Shown: piece by piece, positions 1 to 10,900 of the stretch
How positions within the stretch are numbered: position 1 is the first letter of the stretch
How the letters are laid out: every line of letters begins with the position of its first letter
Program-made: the position numbers and the translations under genes
Assembly: GCA_947179155.2 (NCBI GenBank)
Contig: OX359282.1
Location: forward strand, 14,142,010 to 14,206,009
DNA length: 64,000 bases
Direction: 5' to 3'
Origin: Hedera helix
Lineage: Eukaryota; Streptophyta; Magnoliopsida; Apiales; Araliaceae
Notes under the pieces: model-generated
Told to the model about the DNA's origin: nothing
The model's input: only the letters and a program-made list of their open reading frames with translations
Database searches by the model: none

Positions 1-1948
1 ATTAAGTTTAATATTTAAATATTTTAAATATTAATCTACTTAGCTAAATCATGGTTAAGTTAAATAAATTTATTAGTTATTTATTATGTAAAATGTTAAT
101 AATAAATAAAGGTAATAAATTAGCAAATTATTATTTAATTCCTATTAACTAATAATTAAAGAGAGATAAAATTTGTAAAGTAATTATTTATTATTTAAAT
201 ATTATTAAATAATAAATAAGGATAATTAAGTAATTAATTATTATTTAATTAGCATCAAATAACGATTAATGAAAATTAAGTTATTAGATTAATAATTTAT
301 TATTTAATTTAAATAATAAATAAGAATGATTTGATTATTATTTAACCTTAAATAATAATTAAAATTAATTAAATAATTATTTATTATTATTTAATTGACA
401 TTAAATAATAACTAAAGAGGATTAAAATGAGTAAACTATTATTTAATTTCCTTAAATTAAATAATAGGTAAGGTTAATTAACTTAGTTAACTATTAGTTG
501 ATTAATATTAAATTAAAGAAGGTTAAAATGAATTAATAATTATTTATTATTTAATTATTATTAAATAATATATAAGTATAATTAGTTATTATTTATTTTA
601 AATAATAACTAGAGTTAATTAATTAATTTCTATTTAATCAAGATTAAATAGTAATTAAATAGAGATCGAGTTAATAAAATAAATTGAACTTAATTATGCT
701 TTAATTAAACAATTGTAATAAGTTGTTTAAGGGTTTAATAAGTGTCCAACACTTAAGAAAAATATTTTCTAACTTATTAAATTATTAACCTAAAATGATT
801 AAGGGTCTATAAGGTTAATAATATTGTTTTGACTAATGTAGATTATGTGTTAGTACTTATATGATAAATAAGTACCTTAGTAAGCGGGTAGTTGTGCAAA
901 TACGCCGTACTAATTATTAGACCAACTTTATTAATGTTAGGTCTTTTCAAAGTCAGTTAGTTAAAGCTAGACATATATTGTAGCTGAGCAGACAGGCAAG
1001 TTCCTTATCTCTAAACTCATTTCATTGAGCAAATTATTTATCTAAGCTTGAACTGTTATTTCCAAGCATGCTTTGAGTGGTTTAATTACTTTACAATTAT
1101 TCCACATCGATATTATTGTTATTCGCACTTGTTGCACTTGAGATTGTACAGTCATTGACTTGTACTTAATTATTGTTCTATTCTTTAAAGAACTGTTCAC
1201 AGTAAGTCTAAGTCATTGTTCGACTAGACATTTATGTTAAAGATTTTAAAAGTTATCCAAATCATTGAAGATGCGGATTCTTAGACTATTATGAACACCC
1301 CTTTATTATAGGGGAGTACCCTGTATCTAATATTAGGTACAAAAAAATACGGAAATTAAATGTTATGCATACACATATTGTACTGAGGCTGATCCCCTCG
1401 GGTACATATTTCTGGTAGTAACCATTGAGTCAACCTGCTATTGACTACAGTGGATATTTATAGTTCATAGTCTATTTGACTATCCTAATTTTAAAAGCAA
1501 CTTATTATTCCTGCTTATGTTATTCACATTATTGAATTGTTCAGCTATTCCCTTTCATTCATGATATATTGTTCCTTGTTGTTATTTAAACTTGTTGAGC
1601 AAACTAGTTGCTCACTCTTGCTATATCATGAAACCTTATTGCAGTGCAACCCGAGACTTCGGGAAAGAACAAGGGTAAAGGAAAGATGAAGTAATAGACT
1701 TCGAGATTGCAGTCCTGTAGTTAATTTAAATTAACTGTTATGTAATATAAACCCTAAGTACTTTATTAAGGGTATTTGTGTACTTTTTGTAAGGTTATCG
1801 TATCTTGGGACTAGTAACACCTTTTGAATGAACAACATATGTTTATTATTCCGCATTTAGTTATTGTATGTTGTTTAGAGGTGAATGTTTGTATTGGATC
1901 GTGATGACCGGATCCGGGTATTTGTAACCCGAATTTGGGGGCGTCACA
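1..1948 (+). repeat. 5' LTR (left-truncated by window) of young Tekay-like Ty3/gypsy element
   Basis: The block aligns without gaps to 9936-11883 at a constant offset of 9935. I found only four mismatches by eye, all C/T transitions (534/10469, 953/10888, 1253/11188, 1301/11236). It ends in CGTCACA, directly before a primer-binding site. The first ~660 bp are an array of degenerate AT palindromes. A gagc/gctc hairpin (1597-1613) precedes a TTATTGCAG splice-acceptor-like site at 1643-1644. About half of the LTR lies left of the window. Confidence 0.95.
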
Positions 1949-1951
1949 GGT

Positions 1952-1963
1952 TGGTATCAGAGC
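1952..1963 (+). other. Primer-binding site for initiator Met tRNA
   Basis: TGGTATCAGAGC starts 3 nt after the LTR end. It is the usual plant PBS complementary to the 3' end of initiator tRNA-Met, where minus-strand DNA synthesis begins. It fixes the + orientation of the element. Confidence 0.93.
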
Positions 1964-2181
1964 TGTAGGTTAGAAACGTTAGGATTGCGAAACCTAAGTT
2001 ATAACCTTAGTATTAAACTCGTATTGAGTGTTAGGAGATAAATCGAGGAGATTTATCCTATGTGGTTTTGATGAATTGGGGAATTCATCGAGTCGAGTCG
2101 TACCCAATGAAATATAATTTCATTTCTTCAATGAATATATTTTATTGTTGTACTGATGTTAGTTTTTCTGTTGTGTTGTAG
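1964..2181 (+). other. Untranslated leader ending in a splice-acceptor-like site
   Basis: This is non-coding leader between the PBS and the first ORF. It ends in a T-rich stretch finishing TTGTGTTGTAG, immediately before the G-ATG that starts ORF1. That looks like a plant 3' splice site, so ORF1 may be translated from a spliced RNA. A possible donor (TGTAG/GTTAG) lies near 1968. Splicing is inferred, not shown. Confidence 0.45.
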
Positions 2182-2182
2182 G

Positions 2183-2992
2183 ATGGCTATAGGCGAGACG
2201 AGCGGAGCTCGAGAGGACGTGGTATTCATTGATATCCCAGTGGATACGCAGCAGTTGGTAGGGTATGCACCCGTTGCACCTGTAGCACCAGTAGGAGAGT
2301 CCGATCTGGAGGAGGATGATAGTAGGGATGCCGCGGAGCCCGTCAGGGGTGGGGTGATGAGGCCCTATAGTGAGGAGGAAGCCGAATCTGAGGATGAGGC
2401 AGATTCTGAGGATGACGAGCAGGAGGAGCCAGCAGAGTATGCTGATGGCATGGGCACTACTGCCAATGACATCATCGATACTTTGACTACGGCTAATGAT
2501 GAGCTAGAGGAGAGGGTTCAGCACCTAGAGGAGCAGAACCAGATTCACCAGCAGACTGAGGAGCAGTATAGAGATGCAGCTTACATGTTCTCTGGTGAGA
2601 ACATGGAACTTAAGGAGAAGATGGCCGATTTGCAGGCCAAAATTCAGCAGTTGGAAAACGCTGCACCTCCGTTGGGTCCTACTGTGCAGCAGCTGATGAT
2701 CCAGAATAGTCAGCTGAGGCAGACGGTGGAGAGATTTGATGCTAGGGAGATGGCTAGTCAGACAGTTCTCCAGACAGTCAGGGCTGAGCTGGATAGGGAG
2801 AGAGCTGCTAGGGTCGACACCTTAGAATATGCTCTTGGCACTTCGTTTGATCGACTGAGGCGTCGGGTTAGGAGGCACCCTAGGGAGGCGGGTAACAGCA
2901 GACGCTGGATTCGTCGCCGTACAGTGGAGGAGTTGGCCCAGCAGGCTTTACGCAGGGCTATTCGTAGGACTGTTCACCGCAGCAGGCGGTGA
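2183..2992 (+). CDS. ORF1: extra coiled-coil protein upstream of gag
   Basis: This is an intact ORF of about 269 codons from the ATG at 2183 (MAIGETSG). A longer frame opens at 2156, but its first nine codons are encoded by the T-rich tract that looks like a splice acceptor, so I prefer 2183. The protein has three parts. Residues ~30-90 are strongly acidic (runs of E and D). Residues ~95-190 have heptad-like spacing and predict a coiled coil. The C-terminal ~50 residues are arginine-rich and basic. I see no zinc knuckle, protease or other known domain. Extra ORFs before gag are known in Ogre/Tat elements but are not a standard part of Tekay-type chromoviruses. The open frame in a young element suggests it is or was functional. 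An RNA-binding or particle role would fit the basic tail, but that is a guess. Confidence 0.75.
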   Translation: MAIGETSGAREDVVFIDIPVDTQQLVGYAPVAPVAPVGESDLEEDDSRDAAEPVRGGVMRPYSEEEAESEDEADSEDDEQEEPAEYADGMGTTANDIIDTLTTANDELEERVQHLEEQNQIHQQTEEQYRDAAYMFSGENMELKEKMADLQAKIQQLENAAPPLGPTVQQLMIQNSQLRQTVERFDAREMASQTVLQTVRAELDRERAARVDTLEYALGTSFDRLRRRVRRHPREAGNSRRWIRRRTVEELAQQALRRAIRRTVHRSRR

Positions 2993-3388
2993 TTTATTAT
3001 TGTTATCTTATTTGTATCTAGAAGTAGCGAGTCCCACATTTTGTTTCTATTAGGGATGTTTCAGCTATTGTAAGCCTTTATATTTCTATGTATGCATAGG
3101 ATGTCAGTTAGACCCCAACTTTTGTTCTGTTAGGGGGGGTTGATGGTTGTGAATCCTCACTTTTGTTCGTCAGAGGATAGTCGTTATTAGGCAACTTGTG
3201 CCTTGAGCGTTTATAGAAGTATGCCACTTGTTGAGTCTGTACTAAAACATTGGTATATGAATATAAATGCAGTTATTTCCTTGTTAAATCAAATATGCTT
3301 GATATATAGTTTGAATTTAAATGTTAATTTGGCTAACACAATGTGTAGGACTATAAGTATAAGTCTAAGATTTGCTCTTTAGCAGATC
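2993..3388 (+). other. Spacer between ORF1 and gag-pol with a second acceptor-like site
   Basis: This is about 400 bp of non-coding, T-rich sequence. It ends TTTGCTCTTTAGCAG, three bases before the gag ATG. A plausible 3' splice site therefore sits directly upstream of each ORF of the element, which would allow ORF1 or gag-pol to be chosen by alternative splicing. Confidence 0.4.
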
Positions 3389-4416
3389 ATGCCGAGAGGT
3401 AGACCACGCAATCAACGTATCCCAGAATCAGAGAGTGAGGTTGGGGATCAACCCAATCCTATGAGAATGTTTGCAGAAATGCTGGCGGAAGCCATGCAAA
3501 CTAGACCCCCACCAGTGGTAGTACAACCAGCACCGCAGACAGCGCCGCACTTGGCAAATTTCAAGGACTTTAAACTGGTTGGACCACCGGAGTTTCAGGG
3601 AACTCTAAACCCGATCGAAGCACAGACTTGGATCGAGGAAATGGAGAAGGTGTTCGAGGTCGCTAGAGTGGCCGGAGAACAGAAGACTAGTTTCGCTACC
3701 TTTATGATGAAGGGGGAGGCGAACTACTGGTGGAAGGCCAACAAGGGCCGTGCAGGAGAAGGCGTCATCACCTGGGAATGCTTTAAGGAAATGTTTCTAG
3801 AAAACTACTTTCCAGAAAGCATGCAGCAAGAAATGGAGGTGAAATTCCTCGAGCTAAAACAGGGGAGTATGTCTGTGGCCGAGTATGCGGCCAAGTTTAA
3901 TGAGTTGGCAAGGTTTGCAACTCATCAGGTGGATACGGAGGCTAGGAAGGCTAGGAGATTTGAGCTAGGTTTGAAGCCGTGGGTGTACCGTTCTGTGGCG
4001 GTATTAAAGATCAAGAGCTTTGCAGAGCTATTGGAAAGGGCAATCATTGCAGAGGGTGGCAGTGAGGCCCTAAATAAATTCAACCAGGAGAGGAAGAAAG
4101 GTCATGACGGGCAAAAGACGGGGAGCAGTGGAGGCAGCAACCCCAATAAACGAAAGTGGAATGAGAGCCAATCGTCCGGAGGTAACAAATCCGGAGGAGA
4201 GGCTAAGAAAGTGGGCAAATGCAACAATTGTGGTAAGAACCACACGGGCGAATGCTTGAAAGGGAAGAGTGTTTGCTATAGCTGCGGACAGCCAGGGCAC
4301 ATGGCTCCACAATGCCCGAAGAAGATGAAGGGAGTATGCTTCTCCTGTGGAGCAACCGATCATCAGGCCAAGGACTGCCCAAAGAGGAAGGGAGACGCTG
4401 GGAGTGGCAACAGAGG

Positions 4417-4447
<31 letters not shown>

Positions 4448-7400
4448 AACAACAGGCTGAGCATTGGAGGGCCAGCCAGTCAGGCCAACCGACCCACAGC
4501 GCGCACCTTCAACATGACTGTGCAGGATGCAGTCGACTCCAAGGACGTGGTGTCAGGTATCATCCCGATCAATGATATTAATGCATATGTATTGTTTGAT
4601 TCGGGTGCTACCTGCTCATTTGTTTCTGAAGATTTTGCTAAGAGATTAGATTTACCTCAAGAAAAGCTAGAACACCCTATGAACGTAGAAGTAGCAAACA
4701 AAGAAATCATTCTCGTAGACTACATTTATAGGAACTGTTGTGCTGAATTACGAGGGTTTAGACTTAACGTAGATTTGATACCGATTCGTCTGGGGGAGTT
4801 TGATGTAATCCTAGGGATGGATTGGCTATCGAGTCACGGGGCGGTTATTGACTGTAAGAAGAAGTGTGTGCACTTAAAGACTCCGAATAAGTCCAAAGTT
4901 ATATTTTACGGTAGTAAATCGCCGAGACAATCAAGTTGTCTGACGATGATGCAAGCACGAAAGTTGCTCAGGAAAGGGTGCGTAGGTTATTTGGCTCATG
5001 TGGTCGATACTCAACGTGTCGAGGGCGAACTGAGTCAGATACCTGTTGTACGGGAATTCGCTGATATTTTCCCAGAAGAGATTCCGGGGTTACCGCCGGA
5101 CAGAGAAGTGGAGTTTGTTATTGATTTGGTACCGGGGACCGCACCGATATCAAAGGCGCCGTATCGTATGGCACCAGTAGAAATGAAAGAATTGATGGTT
5201 CAACTGCAGGAACTGTTAGATAAAGGTTACATCAGACCAAGCGTGTCACCATGGGGAGCGCCGGTTCTGTTTGTAAAGAAGAAGGATGGTTCGATGAGGC
5301 TTTGTATTGATTACCGGGAGTTGAACAAGGTCACCATTAAGAACAGATATCCGCTACCCAGAATTGATGATCTGTTTGATCAACTTAAGGGAGGGAAATA
5401 CTTTTCGAAAATAGATTTGAGGACGGGTTATCATCAACTGAAGGTGAGGGAGGAGGATATCCCGAAAACGGCATTCAGAACTCGTTATGGTCATTTCGAG
5501 TTTCTAGTGATGTCATTTGGACTGACGAATGCACCAGCGGCATTCATGGATATGATGAACAGAGTGTTCAAGCAGTACTTGGACAAGTTCGTGGTCGTAT
5601 TCATTGATGACATATTGGTGTATTCGAAGACGGAGGAAGAACATGTAGAACACTTACGGATCGCATTGGAGGCTTTGAGAAGGGAGAAGTTGTACGCTAA
5701 GTTTTCGAAGTGTGAATTTTGGTTGCAGAGGGTGCAGTTTCTAGGTCATGTTATCGACAAAGACGGTGTTTCGGTGGATCCAGCGAAGGTGGAGGCAGTT
5801 ATCAATTGGGAACAACCGAAGACGCCGACTGAGATCAGGAGTTTCTTAGGGTTAGCGGGGTATTATCGGAGATTCATTCAGGATTTTTCGAAGATAGCAT
5901 CACCATTGACCAATCTTACCCGAAAGACTGTGAAGTTTGTTTGGTCGGAGAAGTGCGAGGAAAGTTTTATGGAGTTGAAAAAGAGGTTGAGCCAGGCACC
6001 AGTGTTGGCTTTACCGGACGACACGGGAGGGTTCGTAGTGTACAGTGATGCGTCACACAAGGGTCTTGGTTGTGTGCTAATGCAACACGGCAAGGTCATT
6101 GCGTATGCGTCACGTCAGTTAAAGGATTATGAGAAGGGTTACCCGACTCATGACCTGGAGTTAGCAGCGGTAGTTTTTGCCCTGAAGATTTGGAGGCACT
6201 ACCTATATGGCGAGAAGTGTGAGATATATACAGACCACAAAAGTCTGAAATATATCTTCACTCAAAAGGAGTTGAATATGAGGCAGCGTCGATGGTTAGA
6301 ATTGATCAAAGACTACGACTGTGAGATTTTGTACCATCCAGGCAAGGCCAATGTAGTAGCAGATGCCTTGAGCAGAAAAGGCAGGGAGAAGTTGTTGAAG
6401 CTAACAAATCAGGAAGAGTTGGTGAGAGATTTCGAACGTTTGGAGTTGGAGATCAAATATCCGATGGAGGCAGACGAGAAGTTATTTACAGTAACAGCAA
6501 GCCCGACCTTATTAGACAGGATCAAAGAGGCTCAGGAAAAGGATGAAGATTGTGATAATATTAAGAAGCGAATTGCTGAAGGCGAGGAGCTTAAGTACAA
6601 GATTGATAGCACAGGGTTGCTAAGGTTCGAAGGGAGAGTCTGGGTACCGATGGATCTGGAGCTGAGGGAAGAGATTCTTCAGGAAGCTCACAGTACAAGG
6701 TACTCAGTACATCCCGGGAGTACGAAGATGTATCAGGATTTAAGACAATATTTTTGGTGGCCGAATATGAAGAAGGAAGTGGCAGAATGTGTCAGTCGAT
6801 GTCTGACATGCCAGCGGGTTAAAGCAGAGCATCAGCGACCGAGCGGGCTGCTTCAACCACTAGAGATTCTCGAGTGGAAGTGGGAGCACATCACGATGGA
6901 TTTTGTGGTGGGTTTGCCACCGACACATAAAGGTTTGGACGCCATCTGGGTAATAGTGGATCGTCTGACCAAGTCAGCTCATTTTCTACCTATCAGAATA
7001 CGGTACAATCTGGAGCAGTTAGCGAAGCTCTATGTGAAGGAGATAGTGTCACGACATGGAGTACCGGTATCGATTGTGTCCGACAGAGATCCGCGCTTCA
7101 CGTCAAATTTTTGGAAAAGTCTGCAAGCAAGGATGGGTACACAATTGAGGTTGAGTACAGCATACCATCCTCAAACTGACGGCCAGAGCGAGCGAACGAT
7201 TCAGACCTTGGAGGATATGCTCCGAGCGGTCGTAATGGACCTAAAGGGCAGTTGGGATGACCATTTGCCACTGGTGGAGTTCGCTTACAATAACAGCTAC
7301 CACGCTAGTATCGGTATGCCACCATACAAAGCGCTTTATGGAAGAAAATGTCGAACACCGTTGTGTTGGGACGAGGTCGGTGAACGAAGAATGCTTGGAC

Positions 7401-7936
7401 CTGAAATGGTGCAGCAGACTGCAGACACAGTACAACTTATCAGGAATCGACTGGTAGCAGCTCAAGATCGTCAAAAGAAGTACGCAGATTTGCATCGCCA
7501 AAAGCGGGACTTCGACGTGGGCAGTTTCGTATTTCTGAAGGTATCTCCCTGGAAGGGGAAAATCCGTTTTGGTAAGAAGGGCAAGCTGAGCCCTAGGTTC
7601 ATAGGACCGTTCGAAATCTCGAGGCGAGTCGGTGAAGTGGCGTACGAGGTAGCATTACCTCCTGAACTGGAGCACATTCACAACGTGTTTCATGTGTCAG
7701 TGTTACGGCCATATAAACCGGACTACAAGCACGTTATCTCCTATGAACCAATTCAAGTCGAGAAGGACTTATCATATGAAGAAGTTCCTGTTCAGATACT
7801 CGATAGGAAGGAACAAAAACTGAGGAATAAGATAATTCATTCTGTCAAAGTACTTTGGAGAAATCACGCAATTGAAGAAGCTACGTGGGAACTAGAGGAG
7901 GATATGAGAACGAATTACCCGTTTTTATTTGAGTAA
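3389..7936 (+). CDS. Gag-Pol polyprotein of Tekay/Del-like chromovirus (intact)
   Basis: A single uninterrupted frame of 1515 codons encodes all retrotransposition enzymes. The gag core is at residues ~100-215 (MKGEANYWW, FPES). CCHC knuckles follow at ~277-330: a degenerate first copy (CNNCGKNHTGEC), then CYSCGQPGHMAPQC and CFSCGATDHQAKDC. An asparagine run encoded by AAC repeats comes next. The aspartic protease has DSGAT near 403. Reverse transcriptase carries FIDD near 738. RNase H shows SDAS (~885), its E and TDH. Integrase has an HHCC finger from ~1100 and the catalytic D, D and E near 1171, 1232 and 1268. The last ~50 residues (LWRNHAIEEATWE) match the chromodomain-like tail typical of Tekay elements, thought to steer integration into heterochromatin. 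All catalytic residues I can check are present, there is no gag/pol frameshift, and the LTRs are nearly identical. The element may be competent. Confidence 0.95.
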
Positions 7937-7971
7937 CCTTATTTTTACAATTCCGAGGACGGAATTTTTAT

Positions 7972-7984
7972 AAGGGGGGGAGAA
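7972..7984 (+). other. Polypurine tract
   Basis: AAGGGGGGGAGAA sits directly before the TG that opens the 3' LTR. It is the expected primer for plus-strand DNA synthesis. Confidence 0.92.
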
Positions 7985-10900
7985 TGTAATGTCCTGGAAT
8001 TTCCACGTCATTATTAATTAAATTATTAATTTAATTTCCGACGAGTTAGTTTTACGAGATTATTTAAATCGTTTTATGTGATTAATTAATTATGTGATTA
8101 AATGATTATGTAATTAATTACTAAAATTAATTAAAGGGGGTCACTAATATGTTATTTAAATTAGTGAACAAACCCTAAAGTTTTAATATCAAAATAATTG
8201 ATAAGTTTCCTATTAATTAAATATTCAATTAAATTGAATATAATGAGTTAATTAAATATAATAAATTAATTAATATGAATATTAATTAATGTAAATAATG
8301 TGAAATATTAATAATAATATTTATTAGTCCATTTAGTAATTTAATACTTATGGGTTAGAATATTTAATTATTTATTCAATCTAATTATTTATTTAATCAT
8401 GGATTGAATAATTAATGTATAAATTATTAAATTAGCCCAACATGGGTCAATTAGTAGCCCAAGTGTAGAATAATAAAATTTGACAATTTAGTAGCCCAAA
8501 CAATTTAATAGAAGCTCAATTGGTATTTTAAATTAAAGCCCAATGATTGGCCCACTTGAAAAATACTTAATTAAACTATTAATTATTAAAAAGTAAGAAA
8601 TGTGACATTAAATTTGGGACAAAATGATGCTATCAGCCGAGAGTACAAGGAGAGAGAAAATGAGTTGTTTTATTTTCTTTTATTTTTCATTTAATTAAAT
8701 TAAGGTTGCTTGTTTTATTTTTTGGTACATGGACACCATTCCTCTTTTCACCAACTAAGTCATTTAACCCATTCCATGTGTAAGTTGTCATTTAGGGGCA
8801 TGGGCAAAATTATTAGATATATTATGTGTATCTAATAATTTTGCAAGTATACTTGAAATTGGTAAAGCTTATTTCATTATTTTCTCAAAGTCCAAAAGAG
8901 AGAGCTAGAGAGCATTTGAGAGTGTAGAAAAATATTTTGAGAGCAAAATTATCAAGAGAAGGATTTCTTGGTTTATGTCTTCAAGATTCACCACCTATTT
9001 TGGAAGAAAAAGAAGAATAGCCATTAAATCAAGGTAATGATTATTTTAAATAAAGTTTTGTTTTTAAATTAAATAAATCATCATGTTAGTATAAACATGT
9101 TAATATAGTTATTAATGTGTAGTTGTAATATTTATGTCATGCTTGAGTTTAATAGGTTTGGTTTGTATTTTGGTATATTTTATATGCTAAAATATGTGTT
9201 TAATAGTGTGTAAACAAGTTTTGGAATTTATGTCCAAAAATATTTTTATAAAACTTAGGTTTGATGTTCTAATATTATAGAACATTAAATCATGAGAAAA
9301 ACAAAGTTTGAATCACTCAAAATGGAGTTATACACAAAAAGTTATGATTTATAGTAGTTTATGTGATGTAAAAAATTTTTATAAAAAAATAATGATATTA
9401 AATCATGAAAAATTTATTTTTCATGTTATAAATTAATATAAGGTGATTGGTAATTTTTTTGGATTTTTATTGATGATTTAAAGCTTACTTATTAGTATAT
9501 TTTTATTTAAAATGGGTATTGCCGGACACTGTTCACACTCTGCCGGAACAAAAAAAAAATAATAACACTGCCGCGCAATGCGCGAACCACTGTTCACGCC
9601 AGACGCGGAGCCAAACGACGTCGTTTGGCACAAGAAAATAAACTACTCCGCGCATTCGCGCGGAAGCCAGCAGAATGGATTTCAAAACGGCACCGTTTTG
9701 GGCCGTTCAGTTTATTACGCGCGCCATGCGCGGAAGACATTTCCGCGAATTTACCAAAATGCCCCTCCGTGTTTTTTCTCGACGAAATTACAATTTTGCC
9801 CTCGGTTCAGTTTTCAACTTAATTACAGAAATGCCATTCGGGTTTAATTTAATTAATTTAAATATTTAAAAAACTAATTTAAAATTATAACAAAAATAAT
9901 AATAATACAAAAATGATATTGGGAGTATATTTTTAATTAAGTTTAATATTTAAATATTTTAAATATTAATCTACTTAGCTAAATCATGGTTAAGTTAAAT
10001 AAATTTATTAGTTATTTATTATGTAAAATGTTAATAATAAATAAAGGTAATAAATTAGCAAATTATTATTTAATTCCTATTAACTAATAATTAAAGAGAG
10101 ATAAAATTTGTAAAGTAATTATTTATTATTTAAATATTATTAAATAATAAATAAGGATAATTAAGTAATTAATTATTATTTAATTAGCATCAAATAACGA
10201 TTAATGAAAATTAAGTTATTAGATTAATAATTTATTATTTAATTTAAATAATAAATAAGAATGATTTGATTATTATTTAACCTTAAATAATAATTAAAAT
10301 TAATTAAATAATTATTTATTATTATTTAATTGACATTAAATAATAACTAAAGAGGATTAAAATGAGTAAACTATTATTTAATTTCCTTAAATTAAATAAT
10401 AGGTAAGGTTAATTAACTTAGTTAACTATTAGTTGATTAATATTAAATTAAAGAAGGTTAAAATGAATCAATAATTATTTATTATTTAATTATTATTAAA
10501 TAATATATAAGTATAATTAGTTATTATTTATTTTAAATAATAACTAGAGTTAATTAATTAATTTCTATTTAATCAAGATTAAATAGTAATTAAATAGAGA
10601 TCGAGTTAATAAAATAAATTGAACTTAATTATGCTTTAATTAAACAATTGTAATAAGTTGTTTAAGGGTTTAATAAGTGTCCAACACTTAAGAAAAATAT
10701 TTTCTAACTTATTAAATTATTAACCTAAAATGATTAAGGGTCTATAAGGTTAATAATATTGTTTTGACTAATGTAGATTATGTGTTAGTACTTATATGAT
10801 AAATAAGTACCTTAGTAAGCGGGTAGTTGTGCAAATACGCCGTACTAATTATTAGACCAACTTTATTAATGTTAGGTCTTTTCAAAGCCAGTTAGTTAAA

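Noticed and set aside
7241..7677. Antisense and alternate-frame ORFs within gag-pol
   Set aside because: They lie inside the intact polyprotein and are shadows of its codon use.
9578..9869. Overlapping open frames in three phases on the + strand
   Set aside because: They coincide with the GC-rich island in the LTR, where stop codons are rare by composition. No start context or homology was seen.
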